From Parcubacteria group bacterium GW2011_GWB1_45_10 (GTDB lineage Bacteria; Patescibacteriota; Minisyncoccia; UBA6257; Brennerbacteraceae), in contig LCKC01000002.1 of NCBI GenBank assembly GCA_001001185.1, positions 1 to 42,595 of the forward strand: a stretch of DNA of 42,595 nt. The letters are read 5' to 3'. Below are positions 22,183-30,448 of this stretch, in pieces. Position 1 is the stretch's first letter. Each line of letters begins with the position of its first letter. The notes below the pieces were generated by a model. The model ran no database searches and was not told the origin of the DNA. It saw only the letters and a list, made by a program, of their open reading frames with translations. The position numbers and the translations under genes were made by a program.

Positions 22183-22207
22183 TCAGTTGTCGGTTTTTGG
22201 TTAATCT

Positions 22208-22226
22208 AAAAAGGCCTCGCGGCCTT
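22208..22226 (-). terminator. Possible terminator-like hairpin upstream of secE
   Basis: AAGGCC-gcga-GGCCTT on the minus strand, followed by further Ts. It would stop minus-strand read-through toward secE. No obvious transcript needs it, since ppa already has a terminator at 22407-22442. Confidence 0.4.
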
Positions 22227-22252
22227 GAGTAAATATACCAGAAACCCGGTAT

Positions 22253-22281
22253 TTGTCAATTTTCAAAAACTGCGCTAAAAT
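22253..22281 (+). promoter_or_regulatory. Complete sigma70-type promoter for the 30-codon ORF
   Basis: TTGTCA, a 17-nt spacer, TAAAAT. This is the only promoter seen in the window with both boxes near consensus and ideal spacing. The predicted start is near 22288. Confidence 0.8.
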
Positions 22282-22311
22282 CGCTTTATCACCGGATGAA
22301 AGGAGGCCAGA

Positions 22312-22404
22312 ATGGCTGATCCGCAGTTCCAGATGCTACTGGCCGAAATTTCGGTCTTTGCCTTGGCAGTAATAACTTACTTTGCCAACGCCAATAAAAA
22401 GTAG
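22312..22404 (+). CDS. Small 30-aa membrane peptide gene (not in ORF track)
   Basis: ATG at 22312, 30 codons, TAG. The peptide begins MADPQFQ, has one hydrophobic helix (about residues 8-25, MLLAEISVFALAVITYFA) and ends NANKK, i.e. a single-pass helix with a positively charged end. Support is unusually strong: a promoter with 17-nt spacing, Shine-Dalgarno AGGAGG (22301-22306) 5 nt before the ATG, and a rho-independent terminator starting 3 nt after the stop. All four elements are consecutive on the plus strand, opposite to every neighbour. I do not recognise the peptide. Possible roles are a regulator of a membrane complex or a type I toxin-like peptide, but no antisense RNA is evident. Confidence 0.75.
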   Translation: MADPQFQMLLAEISVFALAVITYFANANKK

Positions 22405-22406
22405 TG

Positions 22407-22442
22407 AAAAAACAGTCCCGACATAACGTCTGGGCTGTTTTT
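22407..22442 (+). terminator. Bidirectional terminator between the 30-aa gene and ppa
   Basis: AAAACAG-t-CCCGAC-ataac-GTC-t-GGG-CTGTTTT, a long stem with single-base bulges, followed by Ts on the plus strand and, in reverse, after ppa on the minus strand. Confidence 0.85.
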
Positions 22443-22458
22443 ATTCACGGCTCTTTAC

Positions 22459-22995
22459 TTAATTTTTATGGTCTTGTTGATATCTTTCCTGCGAAGCCAA
22501 AATCTCTTTTTCCGCCGCGCTCTTGTTTTCCCAGCCAGCGACCTTAACCTCTTTTCCCTGCAAATGCTTGTAAGTTTCAAAATAATGCCCGATCTCTTCC
22601 AAAAGATGGGGAGAAAACTTTTCAATGTCTTCCAGATCTTTGATTGTCGCAAACCTCGGATTTTTTTCCTGAACCGCCAAAACCTTGCTGTCTGGTTCGC
22701 CAGAATCAATCATCTTCAAAAGCCCGACCGGCCTGGCTTCAACCAAACAGCCCGGCACCAAAGGCTCATTGCCCATGACCAGGATATCCAGAGGATCGCC
22801 GTCTTCGGAAAGCGTCTGTGGAATAAACCCATAGTCTAACGGCGAGTAAACCGCGGAATAAAACGCCCGATCCAGACGGATAACGCCGAGCTCTTTGTCA
22901 AACTCATACTTGTTCTGGCTGCCTTTGGGAATCTCAACCAAAGCATTGACGACCTCTGGAGATTTTTTGCCGGCCGAGATTTTTTCAAAATTCAT
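22459..22995 (-). CDS. ppa: Inorganic pyrophosphatase (family I)
   Basis: A 178-residue soluble pyrophosphatase of typical bacterial length; hydrolyses PPi released by polymerisation and aminoacylation. Seen: EIPKGSQNKYEFDKELG, DRAFYSAVYSPLDYGFIPQT, the metal-binding signature DGDPLDILV (three Asp), and DSGEPDSKVLAV. The downstream hairpin at 22407-22442 is its probable terminator. It follows the MGMT-family gene and gyrB. Confidence 0.97.
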   Translation of the reverse strand: MNFEKISAGKKSPEVVNALVEIPKGSQNKYEFDKELGVIRLDRAFYSAVYSPLDYGFIPQTLSEDGDPLDILVMGNEPLVPGCLVEARPVGLLKMIDSGEPDSKVLAVQEKNPRFATIKDLEDIEKFSPHLLEEIGHYFETYKHLQGKEVKVAGWENKSAAEKEILASQERYQQDHKN

Positions 22996-23005
22996 ATTTT
23001 TGTTT

Positions 23006-23344
23006 TCATTTAAGTTTTACGGAACGCCAAAGATGTTTTTCAAGATCCACCTGGGTTTCAGTTTTAAACTTCACGCCTTCTTTTAACAGTCTTTTCTTTT
23101 GTTCCTTCCAGCCGTCAAAAGCAAAGTTTTTCGCCAAGCCGCCGAGATTATTTACCACCCGGTGGCAGGGAGTTTTTAAGTTGTTGTTTGAGTGCAATGC
23201 CCAGCCGACTTTTCTGGCGTCGCGCGTACCCAAGGCTTTGGCAATCTGGCCATAAGTCATGACCTTGCCTTTGGGAATTTTTTTCACCACCTGGAAAACT
23301 TTCTCAAAAAACCCCTGACCCTGTTTCATGGTTTCACGCTTCAT
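23006..23344 (-). CDS. MGMT-family (O6-alkylguanine methyltransferase-like) protein
   Basis: A 112-residue protein holding only the C-terminal DNA-binding/active-site domain of O6-alkylguanine DNA alkyltransferases: VPKGKVMTYGQIAKALG, ARKVGWALHSNNN and the active-site motif PCHRVV with the acceptor cysteine. The N-terminal half of Ada/Ogt is missing, as in alkyltransferase-like (ATL) proteins, but ATLs usually have Trp in place of Cys; here Cys is retained, so it may still be catalytic. The start lies in a run of GTGAAACATGAA words, and ATG 23329 is an alternative. It sits 8 nt after gyrB. Confidence 0.9.
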   Translation of the reverse strand: MKRETMKQGQGFFEKVFQVVKKIPKGKVMTYGQIAKALGTRDARKVGWALHSNNNLKTPCHRVVNNLGGLAKNFAFDGWKEQKKRLLKEGVKFKTETQVDLEKHLWRSVKLK

Positions 23345-23352
23345 GTTTCACG

Positions 23353-25362
<2,010 letters not shown>

Positions 25363-25387
25363 TACTTGTCGTGGGTGATTTGATTAT

Positions 25388-27421
25388 TTAACGTATCTTT
25401 GCGCCGATGTCTTCAAGCTTTTGAGTGATTTTTTGCATCTCAACGTCAACTTCTTTATCCGTCAAAGTTCTGTCCTTTACCCGGAAAATCAGATGGAACG
25501 AAAAGCTTTTTTTGCCGGATTTCTCAAAAACATCAAACAGCTCAAAGCTTTCAATCAATTGAGATTTTATCTTACCAGCAACTTTTGAATATTCAATGTT
25601 TTTATCAATGAAAAACGAAATGTCGCGTTTCAGAACCGGCAAACGATTGATTCCGCGGAAAGTTTTCGCCAGGCTTTGTTTTTTCAGAAGCTCATTCAGA
25701 TTAACCTGGGCATAGCTCACCGGGCCTTTTATCCCGTACCACTCAAGAAGCGAACCTGGCAGATTGACAGCGTGACCAAAGTTTTTTCTTGAACCCTTGA
25801 AACCAAACGGCAATCTTTTCCCGCCAAGCTCATAAACTTCAGGGTTTTTAAAAACAACCTCGCCGAGCCCAAGGCTTTCAAAAACCCTTACCAGACTTCC
25901 CTTAAGCTCCAAAAACTGCTCCTGGGCGCGGCCATGGCCAAAGACTGCCAGACCAAGACTAATGGTTTCGTCCGGCAGACTGTTTTTTTGTTTGCTAAAA
26001 ACATGGCCAGTCTCAAAAATCTTAATTCGGCTGAAGTTTTTCGCGTTCTCGGAAACATTTCTCAAGATTCCCGAAGCCAGGCTCCGCCTCAGGTAACGGT
26101 AGTTCTCCGAGGTTGGTTTTTCAATCTCCAGATAATCTTTTTTCCCGCCAAGTTCGCGGCGCAAAATCTCAATGTCCGACTCCCGCAAAAGCGAATAGTT
26201 CATCACTTCGTCAAACCCAAGCTTTACCAGCTCATCCTGAATCCGCCATTTCAACTCAATCTCTTTTTCCGTTTCCGGCGCCTGAATGTTTTCGGCCACG
26301 GTTTTTGCCGGAATCTTGTGGTAGCCAAGATAACGCAAAACCTCTTCGGCAACGTCTTGTTTAATCTTCAGGTCCTGCCTTAAGCTGTCAAGCTCCAAAA
26401 CAAACGCGCCTTTCTTCAGTTTTTTAATTTTTGTCGTCAGGGTTTTGAAAACTTGAATCGCTTCGTTTGGTTTAACCGGAAAACCGATGATTTTTTCAAT
26501 CTCTTCAAGGCTGATGGTGATTTTTTTCGGCAGCGATTTTTTCGGATAAACATCAACAAAGCTTGAAGCCATCTCGGCGCCGCAGATTTCCTGAAGCAAA
26601 ACCGCGGCTCTTTGAATCGCTGTTTGCGTCAGGTTCGGATCAAGGAAGTTTTCAAACCTTGTCGAGGCGTCGGTTTTGACGCCGGTTGAATGCGAACTTT
26701 CCCTGATGTTTTTCGCTTCAAAGTTTGCCGCTTCAACAACAATTTCTTTTGTTCCAGCGTCAATCTCGGCAAACTGGCCGCCTTTAATGCCAGCCAAAGC
26801 CAGGACTCTTTTTTCGTCGGCAATCAAAAGTTCACTACCTGAAAAAACCAGGCGTTTGCCGTCAAGCGTCGTCATTTTTTCCTTTGCCTCTGCCAAACGG
26901 ACAATAATCTTCTTTTTTTCCTGAGCTTTTGTCGCTTGTCGCTTGTCGCTTGTCGCAAGTTTTCCATAGTCAAACGCGTGCATTGGCTGACCAAGCTCGA
27001 GCATAACATAGTTCATAATATCGACAACCGGGCTGATTGGACGCAAGCCGCAGTCTTCAAGCCTTTTTCCCATCCAGAAAGGCGTCCGGCCGGGCTTTGA
27101 CAGCCTGGCGTAAAGCGCGGTGTATCTTTGGCAAAGACTTTTTTTCCGGACATCAACTTTAAGAAACTCTTCGGTTTTGAAGCTTGATTTTTTGTAAGCG
27201 ATTTTCAGCGGCCTGAGATTTTTTTTCAAAAGAAAACCCAGTTCCCTGGCAACGCCAAGATGCCCGGAAGCGTCGCCGACGCGGTTTGGCGGCAGTTTAA
27301 TCTCCAGATTTTCGCCGGACAGTTCCGTGTCAAAGGCGTAACGGTTCAAAAAATCTGCCAGCTCCCTGGGAGATTTTTTGAAACCAACGATGTCTTTCAG
27401 CCAAGTATAAGAAAACTTCAT
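25388..27421 (-). CDS. pheT: Phenylalanyl-tRNA synthetase beta subunit, short form
   Basis: 677 residues against roughly 795 in E. coli. The B1 segment (MKFSYTWLKDIVG) runs directly into IKLPPNRVGDASGHLGVARELG, so the N-terminal tRNA-binding (EMAP/OB) domain is absent. B3/B4 editing-region motifs (GQPMHAFDYGKL, ESSHSTGVKTDASTRFE), B5 and the C-terminal ferredoxin-fold anticodon-binding domain (FRGINRLPVLKRDISFFI, FHLIFRVKDRTLTDKEV) are present. An in-frame run of the 7-mer GACAAGC (26931-26956) encodes LATSDKRQATKAQ around residues 156-164, next to the substrate-facing region. Forms the alpha2-beta2 enzyme with PheS encoded just upstream. Confidence 0.96.
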   Translation of the reverse strand: MKFSYTWLKDIVGFKKSPRELADFLNRYAFDTELSGENLEIKLPPNRVGDASGHLGVARELGFLLKKNLRPLKIAYKKSSFKTEEFLKVDVRKKSLCQRYTALYARLSKPGRTPFWMGKRLEDCGLRPISPVVDIMNYVMLELGQPMHAFDYGKLATSDKRQATKAQEKKKIIVRLAEAKEKMTTLDGKRLVFSGSELLIADEKRVLALAGIKGGQFAEIDAGTKEIVVEAANFEAKNIRESSHSTGVKTDASTRFENFLDPNLTQTAIQRAAVLLQEICGAEMASSFVDVYPKKSLPKKITISLEEIEKIIGFPVKPNEAIQVFKTLTTKIKKLKKGAFVLELDSLRQDLKIKQDVAEEVLRYLGYHKIPAKTVAENIQAPETEKEIELKWRIQDELVKLGFDEVMNYSLLRESDIEILRRELGGKKDYLEIEKPTSENYRYLRRSLASGILRNVSENAKNFSRIKIFETGHVFSKQKNSLPDETISLGLAVFGHGRAQEQFLELKGSLVRVFESLGLGEVVFKNPEVYELGGKRLPFGFKGSRKNFGHAVNLPGSLLEWYGIKGPVSYAQVNLNELLKKQSLAKTFRGINRLPVLKRDISFFIDKNIEYSKVAGKIKSQLIESFELFDVFEKSGKKSFSFHLIFRVKDRTLTDKEVDVEMQKITQKLEDIGAKIR
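26931..26956 (-). repeat. In-frame 7-mer tandem repeat inside pheT
   Basis: On the plus strand GTCGCTT occurs three times plus a partial copy. It encodes a polar low-complexity stretch in PheT. Confidence 0.8.
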
Positions 27422-27460
27422 TTTAATTTATTCCTGATTACCGATCACTGATTACTGTTT

Positions 27461-28540
27461 CTAAAACTGCTTAATAAATTTCAAATCGCCGGACATGAAC
27501 AACCTGATTTCTTTGATGTTGAACTTAATCATTGACAAGCGGTCAATACCAAAACCAAAAGCAAAACCCTGCCATTTTCGCGGATCAATGCCGACGGAAC
27601 GCAGAACATTCGGATGGACCATGCCCGAACCAGCCACCTCCAGCCAACCCAGACCGCCGCAAAGCCGACAGTCTTTATTCTTGCCAAAACAGCCAATACA
27701 GGAAACTGAAACATCAGCCCCGGGCTCAACAAAAGGATAAAAGGACGGCGACAATCTCATCTGAATCTCTTTGCTGCCGAAAAATTTACGAAAAAACTCG
27801 CGGACGACAAAATGCAGCGTGGCCATGGAAACGTCTTTGCCAATCATCAGGCCTTCAAGCTGATTCACCTGGAATTCGTGTCGGGCGTCGGTGGCTTCGT
27901 TGCGGAAAATCCGGCCTTCGCCGACAACCATTCGAAACGGCGGCTTGTGGGTCTGCATGTATCTCACCTGAATCGGGCTCGTGTGCGTCCTCAATAAAAA
28001 CTTGTTGCCTTTTTTATATTCATAACCCGAAGCGGTTTTAACGTCTTTTTTCAAACGCGGCAGATCTTTTTCAGAAAGCCACATCGTATCCATGGTTTCC
28101 CTGGCTGGATGCCAGTCGGGAATATTCAAAGCGGAAAAGTTGTAATAGTCGCCTTCAATCTCCGGCCCGGTCATAATATCAAAACCCATCGACGAAAAAA
28201 TCTTTAAAATCTCGCGGTTCGCCAGAGTCAAAGGGTGAAGATGACCTGGTTCTTGAACGCGACCCGGCAGAGTCAGATCAAAATCAGTTGCCGGAGACTG
28301 GCTATCAACCAAACTTAACGACTTTTGTTGAAAAGCTCCTTCCAAAAACTGGCGCAGCTGGTTGGCTTTCGGACCGAGCTGACGCTTTTCTTCAAGACTT
28401 TTTTTAGACAAACTTCGCAAAAACAAAGCCAGCTCAGAGTTTCGCCCGAGATATTTAACGCGCCAAGATTCTAAAACGCCGCTGGTTTTTAATCCGGCGA
28501 GTTCTTTTTTTGCCTGATTTTTTAATGTCTCAAAATCCAT
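27461..28540 (-). CDS. pheS: Phenylalanyl-tRNA synthetase alpha subunit
   Basis: A 359-residue class II synthetase subunit. Seen: an N-terminal coiled-coil arm, motif 2 with VGEGRIFRNEATDARHEF, LEGLMIGKDVSM, and motif 3 near GFAFGFGIDRLSMIKF. A four-cysteine loop (CIGCFGKNKDCRLCGG) before LEVAGSGMVHPNVL is a zinc-ribbon-like insertion known in many bacterial PheS. It catalyses Phe-AMP formation and transfer in an alpha2-beta2 complex with PheT, which follows after 39 nt. The start codon lies within the 3' arm of a 14-bp inverted repeat and 4 nt after a 22-codon upstream ORF. Confidence 0.98.
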   Translation of the reverse strand: MDFETLKNQAKKELAGLKTSGVLESWRVKYLGRNSELALFLRSLSKKSLEEKRQLGPKANQLRQFLEGAFQQKSLSLVDSQSPATDFDLTLPGRVQEPGHLHPLTLANREILKIFSSMGFDIMTGPEIEGDYYNFSALNIPDWHPARETMDTMWLSEKDLPRLKKDVKTASGYEYKKGNKFLLRTHTSPIQVRYMQTHKPPFRMVVGEGRIFRNEATDARHEFQVNQLEGLMIGKDVSMATLHFVVREFFRKFFGSKEIQMRLSPSFYPFVEPGADVSVSCIGCFGKNKDCRLCGGLGWLEVAGSGMVHPNVLRSVGIDPRKWQGFAFGFGIDRLSMIKFNIKEIRLFMSGDLKFIKQF

Positions 28541-28644
28541 CCCGTTAGAAATTCCGATGAAAAATTTTAATTGACCGACAAAATAGGGTGATGACGTAAT
28601 TTGCTAATGGCATAGGTTCAAATCAAGATTATTTCTAACGGGAT
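28539..28644 (-). promoter_or_regulatory. 14-bp inverted repeat spanning the pheS leader and start codon
   Basis: ATCCCGTTAGAAAT (28644-28631 in the mRNA sense) is perfectly complementary to ATTTCTAACGGGAT (28552-28539), which includes the A and T of the pheS ATG. The loop is 78 nt. If formed in RNA, the stem hides the start codon and the upstream ORF's stop. The arms could also be two opposite copies of an interspersed word repeat. Confidence 0.6.
28545..28613 (-). CDS. Possible 22-aa leader peptide of pheST
   Basis: A 22-codon ORF beginning MPLANYV and ending IFHRNF, stop TAA 4 nt before the pheS ATG. Three of 22 codons are Phe, including the last before the stop. There is no Shine-Dalgarno. 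The position suggests translational coupling or Phe-dependent control, as with the pheM leader of enterics, but the peptide is not homologous to pheM. Chance is a real alternative. Confidence 0.35.
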   Translation of the reverse strand: MPLANYVITLFCRSIKIFHRNF

Positions 28645-28666
28645 CCATGATTTAATACAATGTCTT

Positions 28667-28675
28667 ATTTTAACA
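28667..28675 (-). promoter_or_regulatory. Extended -10 promoter for pheS-pheT-gyrB
   Basis: TGTTAAAAT on the minus strand, just downstream of the terminator at 28679-28703. The predicted leader is about 120 nt. Confidence 0.5.
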
Positions 28676-28678
28676 CAC

Positions 28679-28703
28679 AAAAAGCGCCTTTTGAGCGCTT
28701 TTT
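28679..28703 (-). terminator. Bidirectional rho-independent terminator downstream of tRNA-Met
   Basis: AAAAAGCGC-tcaaaag-GCGCTTTTT; A/T flanks make it work in both directions. It ends the tRNA transcript before the pheS promoter. Confidence 0.9.
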
Positions 28704-28814
28704 GTTAGAAAACAAAGAAAAACTAGCGCCCGAAAAGGTGTTTAAAAAAGGAAAAACTGTTTTTGAAAATCGCCATAAATATCATGCTCGCCAAGCCGTA
28801 GCTTTAGCGAAGGT
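28704..28814. other. Non-coding spacer between terminator and tRNA
   Basis: No gene is seen. It holds a palindromic word TCGCCAAGCCGTAGCTTTAGCGA (28789-28811 region), similar in style to the GC-rich repeat at 22087-22182, next to the 3' end of the tRNA. The ORF crossing it (28660-29196) also crosses the tRNA and is rejected. Confidence 0.4.
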
Positions 28815-28889
28815 TGGTTGCGGGGGGAGGATTCGAACCCCCGACCTCAGGGTTATGGGCCCTGCGAGCTGCCGCTGCTCTACCCCGCT
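28815..28889 (-). tRNA. Initiator tRNA-Met (CAT anticodon)
   Basis: A 75-nt tRNA with CCA encoded. Acceptor AGCGGGG/CCCCGCA leaves A1-A72 unpaired, as required for initiators. The D stem GAGC/GCTC has A11-U24. The anticodon stem CAGGG/CCCTG carries the three G-C pairs typical of initiators, and the T arm GGGGG-TTCGAAT-CCTCC is regular. Anticodon CAT is at 28857-28855. The anticodon loop reads CCCATAA, so position 33 is C instead of the near-universal U. Confidence 0.95.
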
Positions 28890-29162
28890 GAAAAAGCATA
28901 CTACACAACCAAACAACTTACAACTTATCCGCCAAAGGCGCCTGACTGCTGGTAGGCAGGAATCTAACGCAGACAAGCAACCGGCCAGCACCATGCGCGA
29001 AGCAAAAAGGCCCGAATTTCCGGGCCTTTTCTCCCGCAAACGCGGGAATAATTTTCACTTCCGGCAGCTGTTGCCTGCTGCCGAAAGTGTCGAAAGGAGG
29101 GAGAGAACAAAAAAATCTCCTGAGTTATTAGACCACACCTTAAAAAACTTTCAACCCCCGCC
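28890..29162 (-). other. Spacer with terminator and stacked hairpins (possible structured 3' UTR)
   Basis: No protein gene. On the minus strand, after the lamin-tail gene, come: a long hairpin with one mismatch (CACTTtCGGCAGC...GCTGCCGgAAGTG, 29089-29056), TCCCGC-gttt-GCGGGA (29046-29033), then the terminator at 29030-29004. ACAACTTACAAC words and GCCTGACTGCTGGTAGGCAGG occur between the terminator and the tRNA (28900-28965). Confidence 0.5.
29004..29030 (-). terminator. Rho-independent terminator after the lamin-tail gene
   Basis: AAAAGGCCCG-gaaatt-CGGGCCTTTT, 10-bp stem, followed by another T on the minus strand. Confidence 0.9.
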
Positions 29163-30428
29163 TCACCAGTTTATTGAGCTGACCATCGCGTCCTGATATT
29201 TAAGCGCCACGCCGTTTGTTTCCGTGATTGTTCCGGTAGTCATGAAAAATCTTATGCCTTGCGTCTGAAGCTCGGAAATTTTTTCCTGATAATTTGAATT
29301 AACCCAATAAAAATAAGCTTGCGCCGGAATGATTCCGTCACTGCCATCGTTTCGCCAGGATTTCAAGCTTGTTTCATTGCCGCTGGAAGCGGTTTTTTTA
29401 ACCAATTTGTAATCTTTCAAATCCAGGTTAACGCTGTTCGGATTAAACATTTTCACAAAATCAGAGTTCAGGCTTCCAGTCAATCCAAACTGAACCTCTT
29501 TAATCTGCGCCGACGTCAAGCTTACTTGGCTTGCCGCCGGAGACTGAAGAAGGCTTGGCGAAGGCGATAAAGATAGCAGCGGAGTTGACGACGGAAGCAA
29601 CGCCAAAACAACCGGGTTTTTCGGCGAGACTTCGGAAACAACAAAATCGCCCAGATTATTGTTTGTATCCTGGTTTTGCGCTTTCCGGCTGACGCTTTTG
29701 CCTGATTCCGGCGTTGAACAGCTTGAGCCTTCGTAATCAAAAGCTGAACCGCAGCCCAAAAGGTCTGCCAAACGACCAGAAGAATCAAACAGGTAAATTG
29801 CGTTGTTTTCGGAGATTGAATAGCTCTTGCTTGACCAGCCAGTACCAGCGCCGAACTTTTCCGAAAAATCAGGATGAGAAATCAAGAAATAACCTTGGGA
29901 TAAAATCTTTCCGGAAAACTTTTCCGCAGAAACCAGAACCGAATCCTGACCCGATTCGGTTTTTTTCCTGAGCTCCCAGGAGCTTAAATCAACGTCAAAA
30001 TCGTTCGGATTGAAAAGCTCAACAAACTCTTCTCTGGCAGAGTTTTTTGTCCCGAACAAAACCTCAGAAATTAAAATTTTTGAAAAAGGCTTTTCCGCTT
30101 CTTCTGCTCCAGGCTTGTTCTCGGCAAAAGAAGCGCCAAAAAAATCAGCGGTCAAAGGCGGGACCTGGGTTTCCGGGACATTGCTTGAAGCAGCCGGTTT
30201 TTTTGAATCAAAAACAATCTTTGTTTTTTGACTCGGTTTTGGCGAAAAAGCCCCGATTTTTTCCGACAAAGGCGCTTCCGGGTTCAAACTGACCCTTGTT
30301 TCCAAAAAACTTCTGAAGTAGCCGCCGGAAACGGCAAAAACAAAAAAACCGAAAGCCAGCAAAGTTCCGGCTGTGATAAAAGCGATTTGACCCAAACCAG
30401 AAAGAGATTTTTTCCTGGCGCGAATCAT
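29163..30428 (-). CDS. Secreted, membrane-anchored protein with two lamin-tail domains
   Basis: A 421-residue protein: an N-terminal cytoplasmic basic stretch and one membrane helix (about 13-35), then an external part. Two lamin-tail (LTD) domains are seen: about 117-250 (KILISEVLFGTKNSAREEFVELFNPNDF, DLSSWELRKK) and about 308-421 (IKEVQFGLTGSLNSDFVKMFNPNSV, LDLKDYKLVKK). A Ser/Pro linker (LLPSSTPLLSLSPSPSLLQSP) separates them. LTDs are immunoglobulin-like folds often found on surface or secreted nucleases in bacteria; no nuclease motif is present. It follows leuS by 20 nt and ends at a strong terminator. A surface structural or adhesive role is inferred. Confidence 0.85.
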   Translation of the reverse strand: MIRARKKSLSGLGQIAFITAGTLLAFGFFVFAVSGGYFRSFLETRVSLNPEAPLSEKIGAFSPKPSQKTKIVFDSKKPAASSNVPETQVPPLTADFFGASFAENKPGAEEAEKPFSKILISEVLFGTKNSAREEFVELFNPNDFDVDLSSWELRKKTESGQDSVLVSAEKFSGKILSQGYFLISHPDFSEKFGAGTGWSSKSYSISENNAIYLFDSSGRLADLLGCGSAFDYEGSSCSTPESGKSVSRKAQNQDTNNNLGDFVVSEVSPKNPVVLALLPSSTPLLSLSPSPSLLQSPAASQVSLTSAQIKEVQFGLTGSLNSDFVKMFNPNSVNLDLKDYKLVKKTASSGNETSLKSWRNDGSDGIIPAQAYFYWVNSNYQEKISELQTQGIRFFMTTGTITETNGVALKYQDAMVSSINW

Positions 30429-30448
30429 TGATTAAAAACTAAGTTGAC

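Noticed and set aside
22047-22232. 61-aa ORF upstream of secE
   Set aside because: It is encoded by the palindromic repeat cluster (repeated Ala/Arg/Ser words) and is not a protein.
28539-28644. MITE-like insertion with terminal inverted repeats at pheS
   Set aside because: The 14-bp inverted arms could be terminal repeats, but no target-site duplication is visible, and one arm includes the conserved pheS start codon. Kept only as an alternative to the leader hypothesis.
28541-28670. T-box riboswitch for pheS or leuS
   Set aside because: No AGGGUGGNACCGCG-type antiterminator sequence or terminator before the start was found in either leader.
28660-29196. 178-aa plus-strand ORF and the 85-aa minus ORF at 28782-29039
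   Set aside because: Both read through the initiator tRNA and at least one terminator hairpin, so neither is coding.
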